DNA from: Pseudomonas sp. TNT3
GTDB lineage: Bacteria; Pseudomonadota; Gammaproteobacteria; Pseudomonadales; Pseudomonadaceae
Length of the DNA: 37,794 bases
Direction: 5' to 3'
Assembly: GCF_010095445.2 (NCBI RefSeq)
Contig: NZ_WFGV02000056.1
Span: forward strand, 1-37,794
Of the stretch, positions 1 through 7,437 are shown one piece after another (the stretch's first letter is position 1; the number at the start of each line of letters is the position of its first letter). The notes beneath the pieces are model-generated. The model ran no database searches. It saw only the letters and a list, made by a program, of their open reading frames with translations, and was not told the origin of the DNA. Both the position numbers and the translations under genes were made by a program.

Positions 1-206
1 CCTGTGCCTGCGGTGTCGCCGCTGGATCCACCTGATCCGCCAGTGCCGGCTGAGTCGCCTGAGCCTCCTGCGCCTGCTGCGCTGTCAGGGGATGAGCTGT
101 CGGAGCTGCTGTGGTGGCCGCCACCGCCGCTGCTGCAGGCGCTTAGGCCTACGGTGAGGGAGAGGGCTATTGCGATTGCTGATGTGCGCCAGATGTTTGT
201 GGTCAT
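1..206 (-). CDS. Gly/Ser-rich lipoprotein, N-terminal part (continues past left edge)
   Basis: Read on the minus strand from the ATG at 206, the frame stays open to the window edge. The first residues form a lipoprotein signal peptide: a short polar start with one Arg, a hydrophobic stretch rich in Ala/Ile/Leu, and a lipobox L-S-A-C with the modified Cys at residue 24. The mature part begins SSGGGGHH and continues as Ser, Gly, Asp, Thr and Ala runs, a flexible low-complexity tether. A Shine-Dalgarno AAGGA sits 8-9 bases before the ATG, which fixes the start. The protein is probably anchored in the outer membrane, since there is no Asp at +2. The function cannot be read from 68 residues. Pseudomonads carry lipoproteins of this look that go on into collagen-like or other repeats, but that is recall, not something seen here. 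Confidence 0.75.
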   Translation of the reverse strand, partial: MTTNIWRTSAIAIALSLTVGLSACSSGGGGHHSSSDSSSPDSAAGAGGSGDSAGTGGSGGSSGDTAGT

Positions 207-622
207 GGGGGTATTCCTTGCACCAACGTTTGTTGTCTTCGATGGCCTGACGGTTTCTGGTGCCGGCAGTGTCTTCGTCCGTTGTTTGCATGACAGGTGT
301 TAGGGCTCTGAAATGCCATTCTCTTCTTTGTATTAATGCTTTGTACTGGTGGTTTTCTGGTTGATATTTGTCTATTTAAATCAATGGGTTGTTGTGGTTT
401 TTGTTGGTTCAAAAACCTTAGTGATAGTTGTAATTTGGGCGTGGCGGCCTGTGGGCCGACCATGGGGTGTTGGGTGGGGTGTATATCCGTTTCTGCGGTA
501 ACGGCGGCTTGGGGTTTCGCCCTTACGGCGAGGCACTTTTTTCAAACGCCAAAAAAGTACCCAAAAAGGCTCGCCCCGGCGTACGGCACCTCGCTTAGGC
601 TCGGTGTTCCCTCGCTCCGGTA

Positions 623-720
623 TTCATCTGGGGGCATCGCCTACGGTCTGCTTCGCGACGACCTCCTCTCGATGTGTGCGGCTTCGCCGCACGGCGCTTC
701 GCGCCTGACCCCCAGATGAA
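623..720. repeat. 98-base dyad element with internal TTC-loop hairpins
   Basis: A perfect 12-base inverted repeat (TTCATCTGGGGG at 623-634, its complement at 709-720) encloses 74 bases. Just inside the right arm are two back-to-back perfect hairpins with TTC loops: GTGCGGC/GCCGCAC at 676-692 and GGCGC/GCGCC at 693-705. Upstream, 485-600 contains the phrase TTTCGCCCTTACGGCGAG and A-rich tracts. From memory these resemble dispersed non-coding repeat DNA of fluorescent pseudomonads. The structure is visible in the sequence. Membership of a dispersed family is inference. Confidence 0.55.
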
Positions 721-785
721 CACCTCCACTCGGCCTCCCGAAGGGGCGGGTAGATCAAAAGCCAGATCAAGATCAAAAGCTTGCA

Positions 786-867
786 GGCGAGCTAACGCTC
801 GACCTTGAGTGGTGAAGGGCGACGGCGAGCTAACGCTCGGCCTTGAGTGGTGAGGGGCGCCGGCGAG
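786..867. repeat. 38-base tandem repeat, two copies plus a stub
   Basis: A unit beginning GGCGAGCTAACGCTCG and continuing CCTTGAGTGGTGA starts at 786 and again at 824, with a truncated third start (GGCGAG) at 862, giving an exact period of 38. Each full copy carries the small hairpin CGAGC-TAAC-GCTCG. Copies differ at a few positions. It is non-coding and its function is unknown. Confidence 0.7.
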
Positions 868-930
868 TTGCTGGCGGTGTTTTGATGAAGGGGGGCTGAG
901 AGGCAAACTGATCCCACTGATGCACCAGAT

Positions 931-1100
931 CCACTGTGGGAGCTGGCTTGCCAGCGATGGCGGCCTGACAGCCGACCTGATTTCGCGTATGTACTCGACC
1001 CATTGTGGGAGCAAGGCTCGCCCGCGATGGCGCCCGAACAGCCGACCTGATTTCGCGAATGTACTCAATCCCCTGTAGGAGTGAGCCTGCTCGCGATGGC
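931..1100. repeat. Array of three same-orientation REP elements, about 70-base period
   Basis: Three Pseudomonas-type REP units of the form CTGTGGGAGC...GCGATGG begin near 934, 1003 and 1073, all in one orientation. The spacers are also related: GCCGACCTGATTTCGCG occurs at 971 and again at 1041, exactly 70 bases apart. So the block grew by tandem duplication of REP plus spacer, unlike the facing pairs elsewhere in this window. Confidence 0.75.
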
Positions 1101-1163
1101 GATTGATCAGGCTCGAATGACTTCCGGAAAAAAACTCCACCTCTCACTGCATCGATTTGATCT

Positions 1164-2018
1164 TCATGCAACCGGTCGCCAATGCCCAACCATGTGCTCA
1201 AGATCCCCCGTGCCCAGTAACTGAAAATCTCCACTGGAACCCGCCGGGCTCGCCAGGAGTGTCACTTCGCTGGGCAGTCGCACCGGTTTCCTGAATTGCA
1301 CGGCGATTTCGACGTTCGCTGTGGGCAGGTGATCGGCGAGTGCTGCGAGGGCGCGTGCCTTGTTCCACAAGCCGTGGGCGATGGCGGTCGGGAAGCCGAA
1401 GAGTTTGGCGCTGACGGCGCTGAGGTGGATGGGGTTGTAGTCGCCGGAGACTTTGGCGTATTGCCGGCCGATGTCGGCGGGGGCTTTCCATTGGGCCACT
1501 TGGGTCATGGTCAATGACGGTGTCAGTACGTCTTCAACCGGTTCGCCCTCGAGCTTGACGCCGCGACACAGCATTTGGCTTTCGGCTTCCCACAACGGCC
1601 CCAGTTGATCGTCCAGGGTTGTAACGACGTCAAAGGTTGCGCCTTTGGCGTGAGGTTGCAGGTTCTGTACTTGTACGCTGACTCGCACGCGGCCTACGCC
1701 GCCCATTGGGCGCAACACGCGAATGCGGTTGCTCAGGTGGATCAAGCCGAGCAGCGGGAACGGGAATTCCTTGGCGGTGAGGAGTTGCATCTGCAAGGCG
1801 AACGCGAGGATGTGCGGGTAGGTCGGCGGTAATAGAGCGTTGTCGGTGAATCCGCAGACGTTGCGATAAGCCGCCAACCGTTTCTGATCGACATCGACCC
1901 AGCAGCGCAGTCCCGAGTCGGGGAGGGTGGTGCCGGTAATTTTGCGTCGTGTCGCCGCCCTTACATACAGCTCGGACAGGCCAGGTTCGCTGTTGAGTGT
2001 GTGCCAATCGGTGATCAT
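1164..2018 (-). CDS. MaoC-family (R)-specific enoyl hydratase, HtdX-like
   Basis: This 284-residue protein ends in a MaoC-like hot-dog domain. The hydratase-2 motif is intact: D193-Y-N-P-I-H198 followed by G-F-P-T-A-I-A-H215-G. The Asp/His pair activates water to hydrate a trans-2-enoyl thioester to the (R)-3-hydroxyacyl form. The N-terminal half should form the second, non-catalytic hot-dog fold of double hot-dog hydratases. The ATG at 2018 lies two bases after the stop of the upstream reductase gene, and a GGGGG run inside that gene's end can serve as ribosome site, so the two are almost certainly cotranscribed and coupled. Together with the neighbouring reductase and thiolase this gives three of the four steps of an acyl-chain cycle. 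Carrier (CoA or ACP) and chain length cannot be told from sequence. Confidence 0.85.
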   Translation of the reverse strand: MITDWHTLNSEPGLSELYVRAATRRKITGTTLPDSGLRCWVDVDQKRLAAYRNVCGFTDNALLPPTYPHILAFALQMQLLTAKEFPFPLLGLIHLSNRIRVLRPMGGVGRVRVSVQVQNLQPHAKGATFDVVTTLDDQLGPLWEAESQMLCRGVKLEGEPVEDVLTPSLTMTQVAQWKAPADIGRQYAKVSGDYNPIHLSAVSAKLFGFPTAIAHGLWNKARALAALADHLPTANVEIAVQFRKPVRLPSEVTLLASPAGSSGDFQLLGTGDLEHMVGHWRPVA

Positions 2019-2020
2019 GA

Positions 2021-3373
2021 CTATGCCCCCAAAACGCTTTGCCCGCAGACGCGCAATGCTTGTCCGGTGAACGCGCCAGTGCCGGGTTGCGCCAGCCAGG
2101 CGACCGCTTCGGCGACGTCTTGCGGCAGACCGCCCTGGCCCAGCGAGCTCATGCGCCGTCCGGCTTCGCGCAGGGCGAAGGGGATGTGGGCGGTCATCTG
2201 GGTTTCGATAAAGCCCGGTGCCACGGCGTTGATGCTGATGCCGCGTTCACTGAGCAGCGGCGCCCAGGCTTCGGCAAGTCCGATCAATCCGGCCTTGCTG
2301 GCCGCGTAGTTGGTTTGCCCGCGATTGCCGGCGATGCCGCTGATGGACGCAAGCAGGATCACGCGTGCGTTGTCGCGCAGGGTGCCGCTGTCGAGCAATG
2401 CTTTGGTCAGGACTTGTGGCGCGTTGAGGTTGACCGCGAGCACCGCGTCCCAGAATTCCGGCGTCATGTTGGCCAGGGTTTTATCCCGGGTGATGCCCGC
2501 GTTGTGCACCACGATGTCGATGCCATCGGGCAGTTGTTCGATTAACTGTGCGGCGGCATCTTCGGCGCAGATATCCAGGGTGATGCTGCGTCCACCGAGG
2601 CGTGCGGCGAGGGCTTCGAGATCGGTTTTTGCCGGGGGGACGTCGAGCAACACGACGTCGGCACCGTCACGGGCCAGAGTTTCGGCAATGGAGGCGCCGA
2701 TCCCGCGTGCCGCGCCGGTCACCAGTGCTTTGCGTCCTGCCAGCGGTCGGGTCCAGTCTGTCACGGGGGTGTCGCAGGCGTTCAAGCGTATGACCTGGCC
2801 GGACACGAAGGCGCTTTTAGGTGAGAGGAAAAACCGCAGCGGACCTTCGAGCTGATCCTCGGCGCCTTCGCCTACGTAGATGAGTTGCAGGGTGCCGCCG
2901 CTGCGCAGTTCCTTGGCCAGGGATCGACTGAAACCCTCCAGGGCACGTTGGGCACTGGCGGCGAACGGGTCGCTCAGGCTCTGGGGGGCACGACCGAGGA
3001 TAACCAGGTGGGCGCTGTGGTCGAGGTTTTTCATCAGTGGCTGGAAAAACTCGCGTAGCTGTTTTAGCTCATCGGTGTGCACCAGATCACTGGCGTCGAA
3101 CACCACGGCCTTGAGTTTTGGGCCGTGGCCGGGAATCCACGCGGTGGCCGTTGAAGGCTCGGTGCCGTAGCTATAGATCGCGTCGGTCAGACGGTTGGCG
3201 AAGGCGTTGATTTTCGCTGTCAGCGGGCCGCCGCCAATCAACAGTGCCCCTTCCACAGGCCGCAGTCGGCCCGCTTGCCAGCGCTCAAGGCGGACGGGAG
3301 CCGGCAGACCCATGGCACCGACCAGACGATGGCCGATGGACGAATTGGCGAAGTCGATATAGCGGTCAGACAT
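2021..3373 (-). CDS. Long (FabG4-type) 3-oxoacyl-thioester reductase
   Basis: A 450-residue short-chain dehydrogenase, about 200 residues longer than ordinary FabG. The C-terminal half carries the full SDR signature: TGAARGIG at 219-226 (cofactor loop), NAG at 291-293, and catalytic S343, Y356 and K360. The N-terminal 200 residues form a second, degenerate Rossmann-like domain without a glycine motif, the layout of mycobacterial FabG4. Reaction: 3-oxoacyl-CoA/ACP to 3-hydroxyacyl. The ATG at 3373 has GGAGAG seven bases upstream. It leads a two-gene unit with the MaoC hydratase and is divergent from the thiolase at 3727. I infer that it reduces the thiolase product. Whether it prefers NADH, as FabG4 does, is not visible. 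Confidence 0.88.
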   Translation of the reverse strand: MSDRYIDFANSSIGHRLVGAMGLPAPVRLERWQAGRLRPVEGALLIGGGPLTAKINAFANRLTDAIYSYGTEPSTATAWIPGHGPKLKAVVFDASDLVHTDELKQLREFFQPLMKNLDHSAHLVILGRAPQSLSDPFAASAQRALEGFSRSLAKELRSGGTLQLIYVGEGAEDQLEGPLRFFLSPKSAFVSGQVIRLNACDTPVTDWTRPLAGRKALVTGAARGIGASIAETLARDGADVVLLDVPPAKTDLEALAARLGGRSITLDICAEDAAAQLIEQLPDGIDIVVHNAGITRDKTLANMTPEFWDAVLAVNLNAPQVLTKALLDSGTLRDNARVILLASISGIAGNRGQTNYAASKAGLIGLAEAWAPLLSERGISINAVAPGFIETQMTAHIPFALREAGRRMSSLGQGGLPQDVAEAVAWLAQPGTGAFTGQALRVCGQSVLGA

Positions 3374-3540
3374 GGAACGCTCTCCAGTAGCTGGGGTTCA
3401 AAGTGTGGACCACGAATGGCGATCAGTCGTTCGATCCACGAGATAAGGCCTACGCTTGATCACAGCAGATTAGTGTGTTGCAGGACTTTCAGGAGAAAGC
3501 ACGTCGCCAATTGAAATGCATCCCCTGTGGGAGTGAGCCT

Positions 3541-3670
3541 TTGTGGCGAGGGGACTTGTCCCCGTTGGGTTGCGAAGCGACCCGATTTTGAGTCTGTTGT
3601 ACCTGACACACCAATCGCTAAAGTTCGGGACTGCTGCGCAGTCCAACGGGGACAAGTCCCCTCGCCACAA
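3541..3670. repeat. BIME: perfect 28-base inverted repeat between fabG4-type gene and thiolase
   Basis: The 28 bases at 3541-3568 (TTGTGGCGAGGGGACTTGTC and on) are the exact reverse complement of 3643-3670, separated by 74 bases. Each arm contains an inner palindrome (GGGGACTTGTCCCC), and smaller hairpins lie just inside (GGGTTGCGAAGCGACCC; GGACTGCTGCGCAGTCC). It is a paired REP of the GGCGAGGGGACTTGTCCCC class, different in sequence from the other REPs here. The rest of the 353-base gap (3374-3726) is the divergent promoter region plus the thiolase ribosome site (AGGAG at about 3716); I see no gene in it. Confidence 0.85.
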
Positions 3671-3726
3671 GCCCGCCGCCACATGGGCAACGGTTTGGTT
3701 TCAAAAAATTTCATCAGGAGCTTTTC

Positions 3727-5004
3727 ATGACTCAGCTGCGCCGCGTCGCGATCATCGGCGGTAACCGAATTCCCTTCGCCCGCTCCAACGGGCCATACGC
3801 CACGGCCAGCAATCAGGCGATGCTCACGGCAGCGCTTGAGGGGCTGATCGAGCGTTACAACCTGCATGGGCTGCGCATTGGCGAAGTGGTTGCGGGAGCT
3901 GTACTGAAATTGTCACGAGATATGAACCTGACGCGCGAATGTGTGCTCGGTTCGCGACTGTCGCCCCTCACCCCGGCCTATGACATCCAGCAAGCATGCG
4001 GCACGGGACTGGAAGCGGCGCTGCTGGTCGCTAACAAGATTGCCTTGGGTCAGATCGATTGCGGCATTGCCGGTGGCGTCGACACCACGTCCGATGCGCC
4101 GATCAGCGTCAGTGAGGGGTTGCGCAAAATTCTGCTGCAGGCCAATCGCGCCAAGACCACTGGCGACAAGCTGAAAACCTTTCTGCAACTGCGTCCCAAA
4201 CACCTGATCCCCGAGTTTCCTCGCAACGGCGAACCGCGCACCGGGTTGTCCATGGGGCAACATTGCGAGTTGATGGCGCAGACCTGGAACATCCCTCGGG
4301 AAGAACAGGATCAGTTGGCGCTGGAGAGTCATCACAAACTGGCCGCGTCCTACACCGAAGGCTGGCACAACGACCTGATGACGCCGTTTCTTGGACTGAC
4401 GCGCGATAACAATTTACGCCCGGACCTGACCCTGGAAAAACTCGCCGCGTTGAAGCCTGCGTTCGAGAAAAGCGCCAAGGGTACGCTGACGGCGGGCAAC
4501 TCCACGCCCCTCACCGATGGCGCATCGCTGGTGCTGCTGGGCAGTGAAGAATGGGCGAAGGAACGTGGCTTGCCGATTCTTGCGTATCTACGGGACGGCG
4601 AAGCGGCGGCGGTGGATTTCGTCAATGGCGCGGAAGGTTTGCTGATGGCGCCGGTGTATGCCGTGCCGCGCTTGCTGGCGCGCAATGGCCTGACGCTGCA
4701 GGATTTCGATTACTACGAAATCCACGAAGCATTCGCTGCGCAGGTGCTCTGCACATTGAAGGCCTGGGAAGATCCGGAGTACTGCAAAACCCGCCTCGGC
4801 CTCGACGCGCCGCTGGGCGCTATCGACCGTAGCCGACTCAACGTCAAAGGCAGCTCATTGGCCGCCGGGCATCCGTTTGCTGCGACTGGCGGGCGTATTG
4901 TTGCCAACCTGGCGAAGTTGCTGGATGCAGCGGGCAAGGGGCGTGGGTTAGTGTCGATTTGTGCGGCGGGTGGGCAGGGGGTTACCGCGATTATCGAGCG
5001 TTGA
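3727..5004 (+). CDS. Acetyl-CoA C-acyltransferase (thiolase, FadA2/FadI-like)
   Basis: A 425-residue thiolase. The nucleophile is C91 in QQACGTGLEA. The second half has GNSTPLTDGA near 258, the active-site H333 in YEIHEAFAAQ, H382 in GHPFAATGGR and the acid/base C412 in CAAGGQG, so the catalytic set is complete. It condenses two acyl-CoAs or cleaves 3-ketoacyl-CoA. The ATG at 3727 is preceded by AGGAG at seven bases. The length is above the usual 390-400 of biosynthetic thiolases, with extra sequence around 140-180 (KTTGDKLKTFLQLRPKHL), typical of FadI-like trifunctional-type thiolases. It is divergent from the reductase/hydratase pair. Direction (degradative or synthetic) cannot be decided from sequence. 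Confidence 0.9.
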   Translation: MTQLRRVAIIGGNRIPFARSNGPYATASNQAMLTAALEGLIERYNLHGLRIGEVVAGAVLKLSRDMNLTRECVLGSRLSPLTPAYDIQQACGTGLEAALLVANKIALGQIDCGIAGGVDTTSDAPISVSEGLRKILLQANRAKTTGDKLKTFLQLRPKHLIPEFPRNGEPRTGLSMGQHCELMAQTWNIPREEQDQLALESHHKLAASYTEGWHNDLMTPFLGLTRDNNLRPDLTLEKLAALKPAFEKSAKGTLTAGNSTPLTDGASLVLLGSEEWAKERGLPILAYLRDGEAAAVDFVNGAEGLLMAPVYAVPRLLARNGLTLQDFDYYEIHEAFAAQVLCTLKAWEDPEYCKTRLGLDAPLGAIDRSRLNVKGSSLAAGHPFAATGGRIVANLAKLLDAAGKGRGLVSICAAGGQGVTAIIER

Positions 5005-5027
5005 GAATGGGGGGTATCTCTTTAAAA

Positions 5028-5105
5028 GATCGCAGCCTCGTTTCACTCGACAGCTCCTACAGGATGGTCTGCATTTCACTGTAGGAGCTGCCGTAGGCTG
5101 CGATC
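5028..5105. repeat. REP pair (GATCGCAGCC class)
   Basis: GATCGCAGCC at 5028 and CAGCTCCTACAG at 5051-5062 are mirrored by CTGTAGGAGCTG at 5079-5090 and GGCTGCGATC at 5096-5105. It lies between the convergent thiolase and chemoreceptor genes, where such a hairpin can protect or end both messages. Confidence 0.85.
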
Positions 5106-5120
5106 TCTTGATCTTTGATC

Positions 5121-7067
5121 TTACGTTCTGAACCGCCGAACTAATCCGTCCAGCTCATTCGACAAGCCCGCCAGGCTCTGCGAATCGACCCGCGCCGAGT
5201 TCGCAAGATCGGCCACCAGCTGCGCATCGCCATGAATCTGGCTGATGTGCCGGTTGATGTCTTCAGCCACCTGATGCTGTTCTTCCGCCGCGGTTGCAAT
5301 CTGCGTGTTCATGTCGCGAATCACGTCGACCGATTCGCGAATCAACCCGAAGCTGCTGCGGGCTTCACCGATACGGCTGACCGATTGTTGAGATACCTCC
5401 AGGCTCGCATGCATCTGCTGGGTGACCTGGCTGGTGCGCTTGGCAAGGTTACCTAGCAAACCGTCGATTTCTGCGGTGGAGTCGGCGGTGCGTTTGGCCA
5501 GCGCCCGGACTTCATCCGCCACCACCGCGAAGCCGCGTCCTTGTTCGCCTGCCCGCGCCGCTTCGATGGCCGCGTTCAGAGCCAGAAGGTTGGTCTGTTC
5601 AGCAATCGAACGAATGGTGCCGAGGATCGACTGAATGTCGTTGCTGTCGCGCTCAAGCTGTTGCATCGATTGGGCGGACTGTTCGATTTCCTGGCTCAGG
5701 CGATCAACGCTGGTGACCGCTGCATCGATTTGTTGCTGACCTTCGCGGGCCTGACGCTGGCCACTGTCCGCCGACTCTGCGGCCTGGCTGCAAGAGCGGG
5801 CCACTTCGTTGGCGGTGGCGACCATTTCGTGGAAGGCGGTGGACACCATGTCCACGGCTTCACGCTGACGTCCGGCGGCTTCGGCCATGTCACTGGAGAC
5901 CCGGGTCGAGCTCTGGGACGTGGCGAGGATCTTGGTGGCGGCGCCGCCGATGCTTTGGATCAGCGTACGAATGGCCGCCAGGAACTGGTTGAACCAGCTC
6001 GCCAGTTGCGCGGTTTCGTCCTTGCCACGGACGTCGAGATTTTTGGTCAGGTCGCCTTCACCTTGGGCAATGCCTTCCAGGCCGCTGGCGACGCTGCGGA
6101 TCGGACGCACGATAAGGCTGGCGAAACTGGCGCCGACGACGGCGAAGAATACAGCCAGTACGGCAGCGATGATCGCGATCAGCCAGGTCAGTTGGGTAGC
6201 CGCGCTCATCACGTCGGCTTGTTTGATCAGGCCGACAAACGTCCAGCCCAGTTGCTCCGACGGCCAGACGTTGGCCATGTAGCGCTCGCCGTTCAGCTCG
6301 ACTTCCACCAGGCCTTTGCCGGCCTTGGCCAATTGCGCGTAGCCATCGCCGAGGCTGTTCAGTGCCTTGAAGTTGTGTTCCGGCTGCTTCGGATCGACCA
6401 GTACGGTGCCGTTGTTCTCCATCAGCATCAGGTAGCCGGTTTCACCGAGTTTGATCTGCTTGACGATTTCGGTGAGCTGCTTGAGCGAGACGTCGATGTT
6501 CACCACGCCGCCCTGCGCACCAAGCTGATTGGCGACTGCACGCACGGTGCTGACCAGCACGGCGTCATCGCCGGCCCAGTAATAGGCCTCGGTGCGCAGG
6601 GTCTTGCCGGGGTTGGCCATGGCGGTTTTGTACCAGGGACGAACACGCGGGTCGTAGTTGGACATTTTCGGATCACCCGGCCAGAACGCGTAGGCGCCGT
6701 TGCTCATGCCGTACGACACATAGGCGTACGCCGGGTGGCTGGCGGCCAGGCTGGCGAACAGGTCGAACAGTTGCTTGTCGAGCTCGCTGTCCGGCAGGTC
6801 CCCGGCATTGGCGCCGACCCGACTTTTCACGCTGGCGTCCGCCGCTTTGACCAGCGGTTGGGCGGCCAGGTAATCAACGTTCTGGCTGATGCCTTCGAAA
6901 AACAGCTGCATGGCGTTGCTGACCTGGCGGATTTCGCGACCGCTGCCGTCAATGAATTCGTTTTTCGCATCGCTGCGCAGGTTCAGCACCACCAGTGTGG
7001 CGACCACGATCACCGGTACGCAGGCAATGACTGCAAACGCCCAGGTCAATTTTTGTTTTATGTTCAT
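5121..7067 (-). CDS. Methyl-accepting chemotaxis protein with dCache domain, probable amino-acid sensor
   Basis: A 648-residue chemoreceptor. It has a membrane segment at about 8-30, a periplasmic double-Cache domain to about 290, a second membrane segment at about 292-320, HAMP at about 320-373, and a coiled-coil signalling domain with the conserved tip (EQTNLLALNAAIEAARAGEQ, from 490). In the Cache domain Y138, R143, W145, Y146 (YDPRVRPWY) and D192 match, as I recall them, the ligand residues of amino-acid-binding dCache receptors such as PctA, so an amine or amino-acid ligand is likely. There is no C-terminal CheR-tethering pentapeptide (it ends RFRT). The ATG at 7067 has GGAG five bases before it. 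It stands alone, convergent to the thiolase. Confidence 0.92.
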   Translation of the reverse strand: MNIKQKLTWAFAVIACVPVIVVATLVVLNLRSDAKNEFIDGSGREIRQVSNAMQLFFEGISQNVDYLAAQPLVKAADASVKSRVGANAGDLPDSELDKQLFDLFASLAASHPAYAYVSYGMSNGAYAFWPGDPKMSNYDPRVRPWYKTAMANPGKTLRTEAYYWAGDDAVLVSTVRAVANQLGAQGGVVNIDVSLKQLTEIVKQIKLGETGYLMLMENNGTVLVDPKQPEHNFKALNSLGDGYAQLAKAGKGLVEVELNGERYMANVWPSEQLGWTFVGLIKQADVMSAATQLTWLIAIIAAVLAVFFAVVGASFASLIVRPIRSVASGLEGIAQGEGDLTKNLDVRGKDETAQLASWFNQFLAAIRTLIQSIGGAATKILATSQSSTRVSSDMAEAAGRQREAVDMVSTAFHEMVATANEVARSCSQAAESADSGQRQAREGQQQIDAAVTSVDRLSQEIEQSAQSMQQLERDSNDIQSILGTIRSIAEQTNLLALNAAIEAARAGEQGRGFAVVADEVRALAKRTADSTAEIDGLLGNLAKRTSQVTQQMHASLEVSQQSVSRIGEARSSFGLIRESVDVIRDMNTQIATAAEEQHQVAEDINRHISQIHGDAQLVADLANSARVDSQSLAGLSNELDGLVRRFRT

Positions 7068-7437
7068 CCGCGCTCCGGATTGTCAGTGGCGTTGTTGATC
7101 CGATTGTCGGACAAAATGTTTGTCTCTAAAGAGATCGGCCATGAGCGGCGGAAATTGAGGGGATGGGGGAAATATCCTGTGAAGGAACGAGCGCTCGAAC
7201 TTAACGTCTGTGCTAAAGGCCCTTGCTTGCACTTGAGCTATGATCTTCGGCGGCCGATAACCGTAGGGTTGTCAGATTTATCCGGCACATTGTGTGCTTC
7301 TTGCGGTACAGCCTGCGGTAAGTCTTGCGGTAAATAGGAACGTTCATAGGTCGGCAACCCCTCCCACCGGCGAGTGGATTGCCGTATAACGAATGACTTT
7401 CGCGTGTTTGGTAATAAAGGACCCACAATAAAAGCTG
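7068..7437. other. Divergent control region, with a triple TGCGGTA repeat
   Basis: These 370 bases between the divergent chemoreceptor and RIO kinase genes should hold both promoters. The one notable structure is three copies of TGCGGTA at 12-base steps (about 7299-7332: cTTGCGGTA, cCTGCGGTA, cTTGCGGTA). A Cys-rich reading frame crosses it (ending CASCGTACGKSCGK) but has no credible start or ribosome site, so no gene is called. Confidence 0.5.

Larger units (their letters stand above)
207..1163. other. Gene-free, repeat-rich interval
   Basis: No convincing gene is present in these 957 bases. The first 270 bases are AT-richer than the surroundings and should hold the promoter of the left-edge lipoprotein. 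The rest is three kinds of repeat, listed separately: a dyad element within 485-760, a 38-base tandem repeat, and a run of three REP units. Open frames across it on both strands translate repeat DNA into Arg/Pro/Ser-rich sequence, lack good ribosome sites and resemble no protein family, so none is called. Confidence 0.7.

Noticed and set aside
336..719. Possible 127-residue Cys-rich protein
   Set aside because: It runs into the repeat element and translates its hairpins; no ribosome site. Treated as repeat DNA.
931..1100. CRISPR-like array (repeats at about 70 bases)
   Set aside because: Repeats are REP palindromes and the spacers are themselves similar; only three units, no cas genes.
5541..7337. 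598-residue plus-strand open frame
   Set aside because: It lies antisense to the chemoreceptor gene, is rich in Gly/His/Asp/Arg runs with no family resemblance and has no ribosome site; it is a GC-rich shadow frame.
7130..7337. Small Cys-rich peptide ending CASCGTACGKSCGK
   Set aside because: No start with a ribosome site; it comes from reading the triple TGCGGTA repeat.
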